Assembly: GCA_937927415.1 (NCBI GenBank)
Contig: CALBDS010000054.1
Location: forward strand, 1 to 64,000
Direction of reading: 5' to 3'
DNA: 64,000 nt
Source of the DNA: an uncultured Rhodospirillaceae bacterium
GTDB taxonomy: Bacteria > Pseudomonadota > Alphaproteobacteria > Azospirillales > Azospirillaceae
Shown here: positions 8,946 through 19,426 of the stretch, piece by piece
Position numbering within the stretch: the stretch's first letter is position 1
Layout of the letters: each line of letters opens with the position of its first letter
The notes under the pieces: generated by a model
Database searches by the model: none
What the model saw: only the letters and a program-made list of their open reading frames with translations
What the model was told of the DNA's origin: nothing
Translations under genes and position numbers: made by a program

Positions 8946-9584
8946 CTAGGATCACTCCCAGTTAAAAGTTAGCGTTTGCACTCAAGACGGTCTGACTTAC
9001 CCGAAACCTGTACCAAGCGGCACGTCGTCAAGGAGAGAATGACCATAACGAACATCGAACCCACAAATAGGTCTATTCAGATAACAACGCACTTCCAAGC
9101 AATAAATTCATTTATTATTATAATGAAATAATAACTTTTCGAACATAACCGATTTCAAAATGTTACAAACCTGAAATTTACTAAGCCAAATTTTGGCTCA
9201 TATCCGAAAACCAAAGAAAGACCTCATAGAAATGGCCAAAAATAATTGTTTGCGCAGCAAAAAATAAAAATACCAAGCAAGGCTTATTATGTTCCATCTA
9301 TTTTGTTATATTTTTATTTAATAAAATACAAAACACCAAAAACAGGAGCACCAACCGCATTATTTTAATTGATACTTCTCACCCCCCATTTTCCGCCGGC
9401 CGTATCAATAAAAACCAGCGGACAAAAATTGCTTCTGCGAAGCATGAACAAGAAATCCAGCATTGTCCATAGGATGATCCATCATTTTACGGCAAATCAT
9501 TCCATAGGCTGGGAGAAAACCGCGCCACGACCTGGCGGCCAGACCGCAACGCGGTTTTTCAACCATTGCTACGCATTTCGCAGT
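8946..9584. other. AT-rich intergenic region between tssH and tssB
   Basis: The 639-base gap contains no convincing gene. Bases about 9060-9400 are strikingly AT-rich, with many A/T runs, in an otherwise very GC-rich neighbourhood. It must contain the tssB promoter, reading leftward, and possibly the transcription end of the tssJ-tssH block. An open frame at 9369-9668 runs into tssH and lacks coding character. I could not assign a promoter with confidence. Confidence 0.6.
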
Positions 9585-12230
9585 TTATTGAAACGTATAG
9601 AGAAAGCCAATCTCGTTGACGGTGACATGTATGATGGAGAAGGAATCCCCATCGACCATCCGCCGTAGCACCTCATCGGACAGTTCGGCGAGCAGCGTGT
9701 TCGACAGGACGGCATCGATGGAACGGGCACCGCTTTCGGTTTCCGTCGCCCGCTCGACGATGGCGTCGATCACCGCCGGGTCGTAGGTCAACTCGGCCCG
9801 GTGCGCGTCGCGCATGCGGTTCTGGATCTTGCGCAGCTTCAACCGGGCAATGTCGCCGATCTCCCGCGCGGTCAGCGGGAAATAGGGCACGATGGTGACA
9901 CGGCCCAGGAACGCCGCCTTGAAGTGGTTGACCAGATAGGGCCGCACGATGTCCACCAGATCCTGCGGATCGGGGCGGGTGCGGGCCTTCAGGCAATGGT
10001 CCATGATCGCTTCCGACCCCAGGTTGGAGGTCATGAAGATCACGGTGTTGCGGAAATCGACCACCTCGCCTTCGCCGTCTTCCAGCGTGCCCTTGTCGAA
10101 CACCTGATAGAACAGCTCCGACACGTCCGGGTGGGCCTTTTCGATTTCGTCCAGCAGCACGACGCTGTAGGGACGGCGGCGCACCGCTTCGGTCAGGACC
10201 CCGCCCTCGCCGTAGCCGACATAGCCCGGAGGTGCTCCCTTGAGGTTGGAGACGGTGTGGGATTCCTGATACTCGGACATGTTGATGACGATCATGTCCT
10301 TGTGGCCGCCGTACATCAGTTCGGCGATGGTGCCGGCGGTTTCGGTCTTGCCGACACCGCTGGGGCCGACCAGCAGGAACACGCCGGTCGGCTTTTCCGG
10401 TTCGCCCAGACCGGCGGATGCGGTGCGGATGCGCTTGGCGATGGTGGCCAGCGCGTCGTCCTGGCCGATCACGCACTCGGCCATGCGGTCGCGCAGGCTC
10501 AGCACGCCCTTGATGTCGTCGCGCACCATGCGGCCGGCGGGGATGCCGGTCCAGCCGGAGATGACCGACGCCACCACGTTGCTGTCAACGCACAGCGGCA
10601 CCAGCGGGTTTTCGCCCTGCATGGTTTCCAGTTCGCGGATCAGGCCGGCGATGCTCTGGCGCAGCCCGTCCACTTCCGCCCGCGCCACCTCGTTGGTTTC
10701 CGCCGTGGCGGATTTCTCGAAAACGGTGGTGCGAAGCTGGCGGATGCGTTCGACCAGCCCCTGTTCGGCGGTGAAGGCGGCGTTCAGGTCGGCCTGCTGG
10801 GCCACCAGTTCCTCGCGGCGGGCGACCAGCGCGTCGATGCGCTCGGGCTGGCCGATGCCGGCGTTGCGCTCCCGGCGCAGCAGCGCCAGTTCGCTGTCGA
10901 TGGTCATCAGTTCGTGGCCAATGGCCTCGATCGGGGCGGGGGTGCTGTTCTGGCCAACAGCCACCCGCGCGCAGGCGGTATCCAGGACGCTCAAGGACTT
11001 GTCGGGCTGCTGGCGGCCGGACAGGTAGCGCGACGACAGATGCACCGCGTCCATCACCGCTTCGTCGGTGATGACCACGCCATGGTGCTTTTCCAGCCGC
11101 GGCAGCAGGGCGCGCATCATGGCGATGGTGGCGGTGTCCGACGGTTCCGGCACCTTCACCACCTGGAAGCGGCGGGCCAGCGCCGGATCCTTCTCGAAAT
11201 ACTTCTTATATTCCGCCCAGGTGGTGGCGGCGATGGTGCGCAACTCGCCACGGGCCAGCGCCGGCTTCAGCAGGTTGGCGGCATCGCCCTGCCCCGCCGA
11301 GCCGCCGGCACCGATCATGGTGTGGGCTTCGTCGATGAACAGGATGATGGGAATGGGGGACTTGCGCACCTCGTCGATCAGGCGGCGCAGACGGTCCTCG
11401 AACTCGCCGCGCACGCCGGCGCCGGCCTGCAGCAGGCCAAGGTCGAGGGTGCGCACCGAGATGTTGCGCAGCGGCGGCGGCACGTCGCCGGCCACCACCT
11501 TCTGGGCGAAGCCTTCGACGATGGCGGTCTTGCCCACGCCGGGTTCGCCGGTCAGGATCGGGTTGTTCTGGCGGCGGCGCAGCAGGATGTCCACCAACTG
11601 GCGGATTTCGCCGTCACGCCCGATGATCGGGTCGATCTTGCCAGCCCGCGCCGCGGCGGTCAGGTCGTTGGTGAAGGTGTCGAGGGCGGTGGCCGGGCCG
11701 CCCGCGGCGGCGGCGGTGCCGGTGGGGACCAGCGGGTCGGCCGCACCGCGGGCCGTGCCCTCGCCGGTGCCGGCCTGGCACAGGGCCTTCAGATCCACCT
11801 TGAGCCGGTCCAGCGGGATGCGGGCCAGCGACGGCACCTTCTGGCTCAAGAGGCCCATGACCTGCTGGTTTTCCAGGATCGCCAGCAGGATGGCGCCGGA
11901 GCGGATCTGCGGTTCGCCCAGCGTCAGGGAGGCGGTCATCCACGCCCCTTCCAGGATCTTGGGCACGTCCTGGGCAAAGGCGGGGGTGCGGGTGGAGCCG
12001 CGCTTGAATTCGTCGATGGCGACCGACAGTTCCGCCTGCACGGTGCCGGGGGCCACGTCGTACTGGCGGAAGACGGCCTGGATGTCGGACGGCTGAACGT
12101 CGATCAGCTTGGCCAGATAATGCTCCACCTCCACATAGAAGTTGGAGCGGGCCACCGCCAGCGCCGCGGCGTCTTCCAGCGCCCGGCGGCAGGTCGCGTT
12201 CAGCTTACCGACCAGAAACTTGATTTCCAT
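9585..12230 (-). CDS. tssH: type VI secretion AAA+ ATPase TssH (ClpV)
   Basis: TssH/ClpV, the hexameric AAA+ unfoldase that disassembles the contracted TssB/TssC sheath for reuse. The 881-residue protein has a Clp N-domain and two nucleotide-binding modules. The first Walker A is GEPGVGKTAIVEG with Walker B IILFIDEAH; the second Walker A is GPSGVGKTETAG with VVLLDEIEKAHPD. The reading frame is open for over 100 codons upstream, but the ATG at 12230 gives the family N-terminus MEIKFLVGKLN. It is the last gene of the tssJ-K-L-M-H block. Confidence 0.95.
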   Translation of the reverse strand: MEIKFLVGKLNATCRRALEDAAALAVARSNFYVEVEHYLAKLIDVQPSDIQAVFRQYDVAPGTVQAELSVAIDEFKRGSTRTPAFAQDVPKILEGAWMTASLTLGEPQIRSGAILLAILENQQVMGLLSQKVPSLARIPLDRLKVDLKALCQAGTGEGTARGAADPLVPTGTAAAAGGPATALDTFTNDLTAAARAGKIDPIIGRDGEIRQLVDILLRRRQNNPILTGEPGVGKTAIVEGFAQKVVAGDVPPPLRNISVRTLDLGLLQAGAGVRGEFEDRLRRLIDEVRKSPIPIILFIDEAHTMIGAGGSAGQGDAANLLKPALARGELRTIAATTWAEYKKYFEKDPALARRFQVVKVPEPSDTATIAMMRALLPRLEKHHGVVITDEAVMDAVHLSSRYLSGRQQPDKSLSVLDTACARVAVGQNSTPAPIEAIGHELMTIDSELALLRRERNAGIGQPERIDALVARREELVAQQADLNAAFTAEQGLVERIRQLRTTVFEKSATAETNEVARAEVDGLRQSIAGLIRELETMQGENPLVPLCVDSNVVASVISGWTGIPAGRMVRDDIKGVLSLRDRMAECVIGQDDALATIAKRIRTASAGLGEPEKPTGVFLLVGPSGVGKTETAGTIAELMYGGHKDMIVINMSEYQESHTVSNLKGAPPGYVGYGEGGVLTEAVRRRPYSVVLLDEIEKAHPDVSELFYQVFDKGTLEDGEGEVVDFRNTVIFMTSNLGSEAIMDHCLKARTRPDPQDLVDIVRPYLVNHFKAAFLGRVTIVPYFPLTAREIGDIARLKLRKIQNRMRDAHRAELTYDPAVIDAIVERATETESGARSIDAVLSNTLLAELSDEVLRRMVDGDSFSIIHVTVNEIGFLYTFQ

Positions 12231-12328
12231 GGATGGTTCCCTCGGATGGTTCCCCCGCGGGGGAAGCGGGAACCGCCGGTCCCCGCACCCAAGAAGGGTG
12301 CCAGGGGAACGGACGGTCCGGGGTTGGC

Positions 12329-15300
12329 TCAGAAACTTGTGGGCCGCACGTCGGGGAAGCGGGTGGGGAAAGCGGGAACGCCCTTGGCCGGCGCCTTGCC
12401 GCCCGCCCCCGCCGTCACCCGCGCCGCCAGGAACACCACCGTGTCCAAGGCCGCCGTGCCGGACACGGTGCGGGTGGGAATGGTCAGGCGGATCACCTGC
12501 TGGCCGCGCAGCATGGGATCGAAGCTTTCCGGGTTGCGCACGCCGCGCGCCACCAGCAGGCGGAGCAGCGACCACGGCCCCTTTTCCACGATGCTGGCCT
12601 TGTCGTCGGTGACGGTGGGCGCACCGGGACGGCCGTCAACGCGGCGGGGGCGGTAATCGGACCCCGACGCCCAGCGGAGCGAAATTTCCACCGGCTCGGA
12701 ATAAGACCACGACAGCGTGCGTTCCTTGGTGGTGGAACCCGCCTGCGAAGCCCCCGACCGCATGGACCATTCGATGATCTGGTCGCCGCCCACCTCGTTG
12801 TTCCGGTTGACGCCGAACGTCACCTCCACCGACAGCTTCAGGCTGCCCGACCCTTCCGGATCCACGATGTCGGCCAGGAAGCCGCGGCTGCCCTCCACCT
12901 GTTCGACGAACTGGCGCAGCGGGCTGTTGCGGCGCTTGTCGGTGGCCAGTTCCTGTTCGATGCGCGGCTTCATGTCGTCGTACAGACGGTAGAAGCGGCG
13001 GATGTCGGCGGGATCGGCGTCGGGGGCGGTCAGCGCCTCTTCCGGGCGGACGAAGGGGAAGCGCCCGGCCAGAAGCTGGCTGAAGCTGCTGCCCAGTTCC
13101 AGCATCACCGTATGGATCTGCTGCGCCTGGAACCGCAGGCAGCGTTCGTTCAGCCGCGCCAGGGATTGGACATGGATGCGCGAGAAGTAATCCCCGCCGC
13201 CGACCATGCCGACCCGTTCGCCCAGCACCTCGCGGCAATTGTCACGGCCCACGGCGTTGCCGACGTAGAGCACGTATTTTTCCAACTCCGACAGGGCGTT
13301 GTTGGGGATCTGCTGGTCGAAGCGGTCGATGGACGCCAGGATGTCCTGCCATTCCTGCACCGCCCGCTCGGCCCCCGGCGCCCCGATGCGGTAGGGATCC
13401 TTGATGTAGTCCAGCGCCGGCTTGGCGTAGGATTTCGCCAGCACCCGCACCCGCTGACGGGCCGAGGCGATCATGGACGCCAGCTCGCCGCCGTTGGCGG
13501 CCCCGAAGGCGCGCGCCAGCGCGCCCGGCTCACCATCCCAGCGGGACACATTGTCCACCAGCGGCTTGTACGGTTCTTCGGACGCCAGCACGTCGGTGAC
13601 CCGGTTCAGGATCTGAACGCTCTGGGCGTTCAGAAGCTGTTCGATGTCCAGCGTCGTCCCCGGTTCAGCGATGGGGCGCACCCCTTCCATCAGTTCCTGC
13701 ACGATCGGGGCGACGGTCAGGAACGACGACACCTGATCGGCCAGCGAACGGTCGGTGACGGCGGAGCGGAAGGTGTCGTCGTTGGCCGATACCGTGACCG
13801 CGCGGGCGGTCAGGGTCATCACGTTGGACACCATCCGGCGCCCCACCGCGATGCGCAGGGCCGAATGCAGCGGCTTGGGAAAATCGCTCAGGCGCTGCGC
13901 CACATAGGTGGAATAGTCCACCTTGTACTGTTTGGCCTGATTGAGGACGGTGGCATCCCAGACCAGATGGCTGTCGGCGTTGACCGGCTCGAACTTGGCG
14001 GTGCCGAGGTCGGCCATGAAGCCCTGCGACAGCAGAACCTCCATCGGGTCCATCAGGTCGTGGAAGCGTTCGCTCAACTGGAACGGCGCGCCGGCCTGGG
14101 TCTGCACGAACACCCGCCCGACGAAGGGCATCTCCATCCCCAGCATGTCGTCGCGCAGGGCGAGCGAGCGGGTGGCGATGGTCTTGCCGATCTCCTCGAA
14201 CGTGCGGCCACTCAGCAGCACCGACACGGCGATGCGGCCCAAGAGCGTGTCGATTTCCGCCGGCATCTTGGCTTCCGGCGCCAGAACCCAGCGGTTCACC
14301 GGCGCATCGGCCACCGAGCGGAGCTGTTGGAAGGAATACTGGATGTCCTGCAGATCCTTGGCGGAAATGCGGTTGGACACGGCGTTGGCGCGCAGCGTTT
14401 CGAGCTGGGCCTGCAGACGCTTGGACCAGAAGGTCAGGCTGTTGCGGGCGAACAGGTCGTCGTAGAGATCCTCGGCATACTGCAGGGCGCCGACACCGGC
14501 GGCGGCCTGGAGCGGATCGACGTTGATTTCCTGCAGCTTCGCCATGCGGATGGCGTTGGAGCGGAAACGCTCGTTGTCCTTGAGGATCGAGGGCGGCGAC
14601 ACGCCGAAGACATACTGGGTCAGGCTGGCCAGATCGGCGAAGGAGCCGGTGCGGCGCAGGCGTTCGTAACGGTCGAGATTCTCGCGCAGCGCGGCCAGAT
14701 GGTCGATGTAGCGCGACAGCCGCTGATAGCCCGGCAACTGTTCGATCGACCGGGGGGCGGCCCGCGAATCCATGCTCACCGCACCGGAGCGCGGCGCATC
14801 GCCCATGCCGTTGGCCCCCAGCCCGCCGACGGCGGTGTTCAACTGCTGCAGCAGGCCGCCGCGCAGCGATTTCAGCATCATCCGCTGCATGGCGACGCTG
14901 ACCAGGGTTTCCAGATTGCCGTCGATGCCGCTGAGCAGCGAGGTCGGCAGCAGGACGGACGACAGATCCTCGCGCTCCACCAGCACCGCCGCCGACAGCA
15001 GGCGGGCGATGGTCGGCGGGTCGGCGGCGGCTTCCACCGACAGCCCGCCCATGCGCGCCCGCTCCTCGAACCGGATCAGGTCGCGGCGGGTTTCCTCCAC
15101 CGTGGCGCCGATCACCCGCGCGCGGTCGGCCAGCACACCGCTTTCATAGACCACCGCCCCGGTCAGCAGCGCCGCGGTCCCCGCCAGGGCCGCCTGGGCC
15201 AGACGGGTGCGCTTGGTGGACACGAACAGGGCGCGCGACACCGGCCGCGCCAGCCCCAGTTCCTGGAACACCTTCTGTTCCAGCACATCGCGGACGAAGG

Positions 15301-16501
15301 CGATGGAGGGCACCGCCGCCGACGGCCCGTTGCCCGGCGGCAGCGCCGTCAGGCCGCGGTAGGTATCGGCGTCATCCTCCGCCGAGGCCCCGCTGGCCCC
15401 GGTGAAATACACGCCCCGCAGCACGAACACTTCATGATAGGCGGTGGGGGTGAAGATGCGGCCGAGGAACTGTTCCATCGGCCGGCGCAGATGCTGGAAG
15501 CTGTCCGGCAACAGCGCCAGCCGCCCGCGCTCGTCGGCCAGCGGACGGCTGGCGAACAGGTCGGTTTCGATGGCGGTGATGTCGGCGGCGGTTTCGTCGA
15601 AGATCTCGTTGACCCAGCGCGGGTTGTACGAGGCTTCCACCCCATAGGGGCTGGACCAGCCGAGCATGGTCGCCGACAGATCCGGCGGCAGGGCGGCGCA
15701 GAATTCCGGGAACCCGTCCAGCGCATCGCACTGGGTAACAACCACATAGATGGGGACGTTGATTTCCAGCGTCTTCTGCAGTTCCCACAGCCGGTTGTGC
15801 AGGGTTTCCGCCTTCAGCAGCAGGGCGTTGCTGCCCTCCGCACTCTGGTCCAGCAGGTCGCGCGACGAGATCGACAGGATCACGCCGTCCAGCGGGCGCT
15901 GCGGGCGGCTGGCCTGCACCAGCTTGATGAAACGCTTCCACAGCGTGCCTTCGGGCGCGCGGCCACCCGGCCCCAGCACCGCCCGGCCCGCCAGATCCAG
16001 CACGATGGCCGAATCGAAGAACCACCAGCTGCACGCCGCCCCCGGCTGCGGCACCGTGCCGGGGCTGGAGAACGGGCGGTGGATCGGGGCGGAGGCGAAC
16101 AGCGTCGTCTTGCCCGCCCCCTCGTCGCCCAGCGACAGGAACCAGGGGATCTCATAGCGGAAGGTGCGGCTGGGAACGTGGCGCTTCAACAGGTCCAGCA
16201 CGTCGGCGAAGGACCGTTCCAGCGACACCGTGGACACGCCGTCGGGCAGAACGGCGAAGCGTTCCGGCTCCGGTGCGGCGGGTGCGGCGTCCGCGCCGGT
16301 CTGGGGCACGCCGCCCTGGCTGCGGAACTGGCGCGACAGGATCCGGCGGCGGATCAGCGCGCCGAACATCGTGACCACCAGATACAGGACCGCCAGCCCC
16401 AGAACCACCAGGATCAAAGCGGCGATGTAGGGCCAAAGGGGTTGGATCACCGACCAGGCGGAATAGAACAGCCCCCACGGCGACAGATTCAGTTGGGCCA
16501 T
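12329..16501 (-). CDS. tssM: type VI secretion inner-membrane protein TssM (IcmF)
   Basis: TssM (IcmF/VasK), the large inner-membrane component that spans to the periplasm and contacts TssJ and TssL. The 1390-residue protein has two N-terminal membrane helices near residues 20-50, then a cytoplasmic NTPase-like domain with an intact Walker A GDEGAGKTTL. A third membrane helix follows at about residues 435-455 (LAQAALAGTAALLTGAVVY). The rest is the long periplasmic region with IcmF-related and C-terminal beta-sandwich domains. It overlaps the tssL stop by 13 nt. Confidence 0.95.
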   Translation of the reverse strand: MAQLNLSPWGLFYSAWSVIQPLWPYIAALILVVLGLAVLYLVVTMFGALIRRRILSRQFRSQGGVPQTGADAAPAAPEPERFAVLPDGVSTVSLERSFADVLDLLKRHVPSRTFRYEIPWFLSLGDEGAGKTTLFASAPIHRPFSSPGTVPQPGAACSWWFFDSAIVLDLAGRAVLGPGGRAPEGTLWKRFIKLVQASRPQRPLDGVILSISSRDLLDQSAEGSNALLLKAETLHNRLWELQKTLEINVPIYVVVTQCDALDGFPEFCAALPPDLSATMLGWSSPYGVEASYNPRWVNEIFDETAADITAIETDLFASRPLADERGRLALLPDSFQHLRRPMEQFLGRIFTPTAYHEVFVLRGVYFTGASGASAEDDADTYRGLTALPPGNGPSAAVPSIAFVRDVLEQKVFQELGLARPVSRALFVSTKRTRLAQAALAGTAALLTGAVVYESGVLADRARVIGATVEETRRDLIRFEERARMGGLSVEAAADPPTIARLLSAAVLVEREDLSSVLLPTSLLSGIDGNLETLVSVAMQRMMLKSLRGGLLQQLNTAVGGLGANGMGDAPRSGAVSMDSRAAPRSIEQLPGYQRLSRYIDHLAALRENLDRYERLRRTGSFADLASLTQYVFGVSPPSILKDNERFRSNAIRMAKLQEINVDPLQAAAGVGALQYAEDLYDDLFARNSLTFWSKRLQAQLETLRANAVSNRISAKDLQDIQYSFQQLRSVADAPVNRWVLAPEAKMPAEIDTLLGRIAVSVLLSGRTFEEIGKTIATRSLALRDDMLGMEMPFVGRVFVQTQAGAPFQLSERFHDLMDPMEVLLSQGFMADLGTAKFEPVNADSHLVWDATVLNQAKQYKVDYSTYVAQRLSDFPKPLHSALRIAVGRRMVSNVMTLTARAVTVSANDDTFRSAVTDRSLADQVSSFLTVAPIVQELMEGVRPIAEPGTTLDIEQLLNAQSVQILNRVTDVLASEEPYKPLVDNVSRWDGEPGALARAFGAANGGELASMIASARQRVRVLAKSYAKPALDYIKDPYRIGAPGAERAVQEWQDILASIDRFDQQIPNNALSELEKYVLYVGNAVGRDNCREVLGERVGMVGGGDYFSRIHVQSLARLNERCLRFQAQQIHTVMLELGSSFSQLLAGRFPFVRPEEALTAPDADPADIRRFYRLYDDMKPRIEQELATDKRRNSPLRQFVEQVEGSRGFLADIVDPEGSGSLKLSVEVTFGVNRNNEVGGDQIIEWSMRSGASQAGSTTKERTLSWSYSEPVEISLRWASGSDYRPRRVDGRPGAPTVTDDKASIVEKGPWSLLRLLVARGVRNPESFDPMLRGQQVIRLTIPTRTVSGTAALDTVVFLAARVTAGAGGKAPAKGVPAFPTRFPDVRPTSF

Positions 16502-17385
16502 GACGTCCCCAGATTTTCGATGGCGGCGCGCGCGCCCCCCAGATCTTCCGCGATGCTGCCGGTGTTGACGGCCCAGACGATGTGCGACACCACCAGGAAC
16601 AGAGCCACCACCCCGCCGATGGCCCAGTACCAGACGCGGGCGGTCGGCAGGAATTTCGGGGTGGCATCGCTGATGAGCCGTTCATAGGCCCGCCCGCTGG
16701 CGTGGGACGACACCGGGCGGCCCTTGGCCAGCAGCCGGTGCAGCCGCAGACGGTATTCCGTCACCTGTCCGGCGCTGTCGTTGGCGCGGAACTTGCCCTC
16801 GAACCCCAGCCCCAGCACCGCCAGATACACCGCGGCCAGATCGCGGCTGCCGCCGTCGGGCTGCTGGAACAGGCGGTCGATGCGCTGGAAGAACGCTTCG
16901 CCGGCCACGTAGGAATTGAACAGGCGCTGCTCCAGCAGCACCGATTTCCACGCCTGCCGTCCCGGCCAGTCCAGGCCCAGGAACACGTCGTCGCCCAGGG
17001 CCGCCATGGCGTATTTGGCGTCGGCGAACAGGGCGGCGGCAAAGGGACCGCCGTTGCGCGCCGCTTCCTGGCCCAGGCTTTCCAGAAGCTGGACCAGCCG
17101 GTCGGACAGTTCCTCGGCCAGGATCGCCACCGACGGCTTCGGCGCGGTGAAGCCCGCCGGAGCCGCAGCCGGCGGCGGCGCCATGGGCGGAAAGCCGGAA
17201 ACGGCGGCGGGGGCGGCCAGCGGCGGCGCCGTCATCGCCGGAGCCGCCACGGGCGGCGCCGCAGCCGGCACCGTCATCGGGATGGACGCCGAGGCGATGG
17301 CCCGCGCGCGGCACGCCAGCAACTCGGCATAGAATCGGCGAAACAACGCGATCATCGTCGTCCGGCCGCTCAGGCTGGTTTCCAT
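16489..17385 (-). CDS. tssL: type VI secretion inner-membrane protein TssL (DotU)
   Basis: TssL (DotU/IcmH), the cytoplasmic-domain partner of TssM. Of 298 residues, the first 90 contain a long Ala/Pro-rich linker (MTVPAAAPPVAAP type), unusual in position. The DotU helical core follows with DDVFLGLDWPGRQAWKSVLLEQRLF and YLAVLGLGFEGKF. One membrane helix (VWYWAIGGVVALFLVVSHIV) lies near the C-terminus. No OmpA-like peptidoglycan-binding domain is fused. GGAGG stands 9 bases before the chosen ATG. Confidence 0.93.
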   Translation of the reverse strand: METSLSGRTTMIALFRRFYAELLACRARAIASASIPMTVPAAAPPVAAPAMTAPPLAAPAAVSGFPPMAPPPAAAPAGFTAPKPSVAILAEELSDRLVQLLESLGQEAARNGGPFAAALFADAKYAMAALGDDVFLGLDWPGRQAWKSVLLEQRLFNSYVAGEAFFQRIDRLFQQPDGGSRDLAAVYLAVLGLGFEGKFRANDSAGQVTEYRLRLHRLLAKGRPVSSHASGRAYERLISDATPKFLPTARVWYWAIGGVVALFLVVSHIVWAVNTGSIAEDLGGARAAIENLGTSWPN

Positions 17386-17416
17386 GGCTCAAAGCCTCCT
17401 TGGACGCGGACGGGGA

Positions 17417-18760
17417 TCAGCCCGGCGACACGAACAGCATGATTTCCGATGGCTGGATGGTGCGGCGGGCGTCCTGCTGCACGATCATCAGCGGCTCGCC
17501 GGGGCGGATGAACCCCTGTGTGGTGTCGAGCGTGAACAGCAGCATCCCGCGGCCCGGCACCACCTGCAGCTCGTCGTCCCGTTCGATCAGGCGGCGCTGC
17601 GCCCCCAGAATGCGGCGGGATTCCAGATCGGGAATGGAGGAGGTGGAGCCGATCAGGCACGAATCGAGCCAGCTGACCGTTTCCGCCTGGGTCAGGCTGG
17701 AGCCGTGGCGGATGCCGATGGTCAGGCCGGGGCGCAGCCAGCGGTCGCGCAGGTACAGGCTGAACGCCGACTGCACCCGGTCGAACGCCACCGTCACATA
17801 GGTTTCGCTGATACGGTCCAGCACCGAATGCACATAGCGCCCGGCGGCGTCGAACGCCGGCCACGGGTTGTCGTGGGCATAGGCCGGCAGCACCGGCGGG
17901 ATCAGGTTTTCGGTCATCACCGACACCTGCCCGGCGATGCCGGCCAACTCGGTGTAGAGAACCGCCGGGTGGGTGTGGCGGGAGCGGGCGACCACCTCGA
18001 ACCGCGGCAGGGACGCCACCAGCGCCTGGATCATGGTCTGATCCTGCTGCGACACCACCCCGCCTTCGCGCACCGCCGCCTGGATGCGTTCGGACAGCAT
18101 CACCGCCTTCTGCCGCATGCGCTCGGCGATGCCCAGACACAGGGCGCCGGGGCGGCCCGCCGGGTCGGACAGCGGGGCCGGCGGAACGAACGTGGTCAGC
18201 GAGAAGGTTTCGTTGCGGAACTCCACCTCCGCCAGCGCCAGGGTGACGAAGCGGCGCGACGGCTGGTTGCTGACCAGAAGCTGGAGGTTCGGCACCATCC
18301 GCGGCACCCGCAGCCGTCCGTCGGCGGCGTGCTCGTCCACCGCTTCCGGCCCTTCGGCGGTCAGATAGCGGGCGGTGCCGCCCACGGTCAGGGTGCCGTC
18401 GGCGGCACCGGCGGGAACCGCCAGATGCACCCGCTGCGGCTTGGCCTTGATCTCGTCCACCGACTGGGTGAGATCGACGCTCAGGGCCTGTTCCGGGCAA
18501 CCGTCCTGCGGATCGGCGCTGTATTCCACCACCAGCCCGTCGGGCATCACCGCCCGCAGCCGGGTGACGGTGAACTGGCCGTTGACCAGGGCCGCCTTGT
18601 CATACAGCAGTTCGATCACGCCCCAGGCATCGGGGGCGGCAGCCCCCAGCCGCGCCGACAGCAGCGCCTCGGCCCGACGGTCCTGCTGCTGGAAATGCTG
18701 GGGCGAGAGCATCATGCCCTCGTGCCACAGGATGGCGTGGGGGGTGGACGGCGCGCTCAT
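17417..18760 (-). CDS. tssK: type VI secretion baseplate protein TssK
   Basis: TssK (ImpJ/VasE), which connects the baseplate to the TssJLM membrane complex. The 447-residue length is typical. The N-terminus contains the family motif WHEGMMLSPQHFQQQD, followed by the two-lobed shell domain. It lies between tssJ and tssL with short gaps of about 60 and 31 bases, consistent with one transcript. Confidence 0.94.
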   Translation of the reverse strand: MSAPSTPHAILWHEGMMLSPQHFQQQDRRAEALLSARLGAAAPDAWGVIELLYDKAALVNGQFTVTRLRAVMPDGLVVEYSADPQDGCPEQALSVDLTQSVDEIKAKPQRVHLAVPAGAADGTLTVGGTARYLTAEGPEAVDEHAADGRLRVPRMVPNLQLLVSNQPSRRFVTLALAEVEFRNETFSLTTFVPPAPLSDPAGRPGALCLGIAERMRQKAVMLSERIQAAVREGGVVSQQDQTMIQALVASLPRFEVVARSRHTHPAVLYTELAGIAGQVSVMTENLIPPVLPAYAHDNPWPAFDAAGRYVHSVLDRISETYVTVAFDRVQSAFSLYLRDRWLRPGLTIGIRHGSSLTQAETVSWLDSCLIGSTSSIPDLESRRILGAQRRLIERDDELQVVPGRGMLLFTLDTTQGFIRPGEPLMIVQQDARRTIQPSEIMLFVSPG

Positions 18761-18820
18761 GCCTGTGCTCCCGCGGGACGGGCGTTGCGCCGAAACAAGT
18801 GAAGAACCATGATCGGCCCC

Positions 18821-19321
18821 TTACGGCGTAAGCGTTTCAACGGTAAAGGTGTCTTTGAGCAGGTGGACGACGATCGCGTCCTCCGATGCCACACGGAAAC
18901 GGTGGTCCGCCGGGGTCGTATAGCCGGCGAACACGAAGACGGCGATGACGCGCCCGTCGAACGGCGGCAGATCGCGCAGGCCGATGCGCTGGCCCGGCAC
19001 CACCTCCCACGACACGATGCCGGCGCTGCCGGGGTTGTCGCGCAGGATCTGCGCACGGTTGGCGAACCAGTCCTGCGACGGCACCTTCGCCAACTGTTCG
19101 GCCAGGGCCGTGTTGCCCACCCGCACCACGTCCACCGGCACCGGGCGGCGGCCGTTGGCGTCGGAATCGGCCACGAGCTGGATCTTGTCCACCACGACCT
19201 TCGGCGGGCGCCCCATCACCCAATCGACGGTCGAGCAGCCCTGAAGCGCGGCCACCGCCGCAAGAGCCATGGCCAGACGCCGGACGGCACGGCCTTTCTT
19301 CCCGCAAACGGCCTTCAGCAT
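18821..19321 (-). CDS. tssJ: type VI secretion outer-membrane lipoprotein TssJ
   Basis: TssJ (SciN/VasD), the outer-membrane lipoprotein that anchors TssM. The ATG at 19321 is chosen because it gives a basic N-region, a hydrophobic core (LAMALAAVAAL) and a lipobox LQGC around residue 25; upstream codons would spoil this signal. The mature part has PFDGRVIAVFVFAGYTTP and other strands of the TssJ transthyretin-like fold. The protein is 166 residues long. It sits directly upstream of tssK. Confidence 0.9.
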   Translation of the reverse strand: MLKAVCGKKGRAVRRLAMALAAVAALQGCSTVDWVMGRPPKVVVDKIQLVADSDANGRRPVPVDVVRVGNTALAEQLAKVPSQDWFANRAQILRDNPGSAGIVSWEVVPGQRIGLRDLPPFDGRVIAVFVFAGYTTPADHRFRVASEDAIVVHLLKDTFTVETLTP

Positions 19322-19426
19322 TCCATCCCCCGCTCGTGTCACTCTCACCCCCCGGTGCCGGAACGCCCGGCCATCACCCGTTGATCGATCTCCATCCGCC
19401 ACACCTGGCCCGCCCCATCGGGCCGC

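Noticed and set aside
9369..9668. Plus-strand open frame of 99 codons
   Set aside because: It overlaps the 3' end of tssH, has low-complexity composition and lies in an AT-rich intergenic region.
9801..12656. Long open frames antisense to tssH, tssM and other genes
   Set aside because: High GC makes antisense frames long by chance; the sense genes have strong family motifs.
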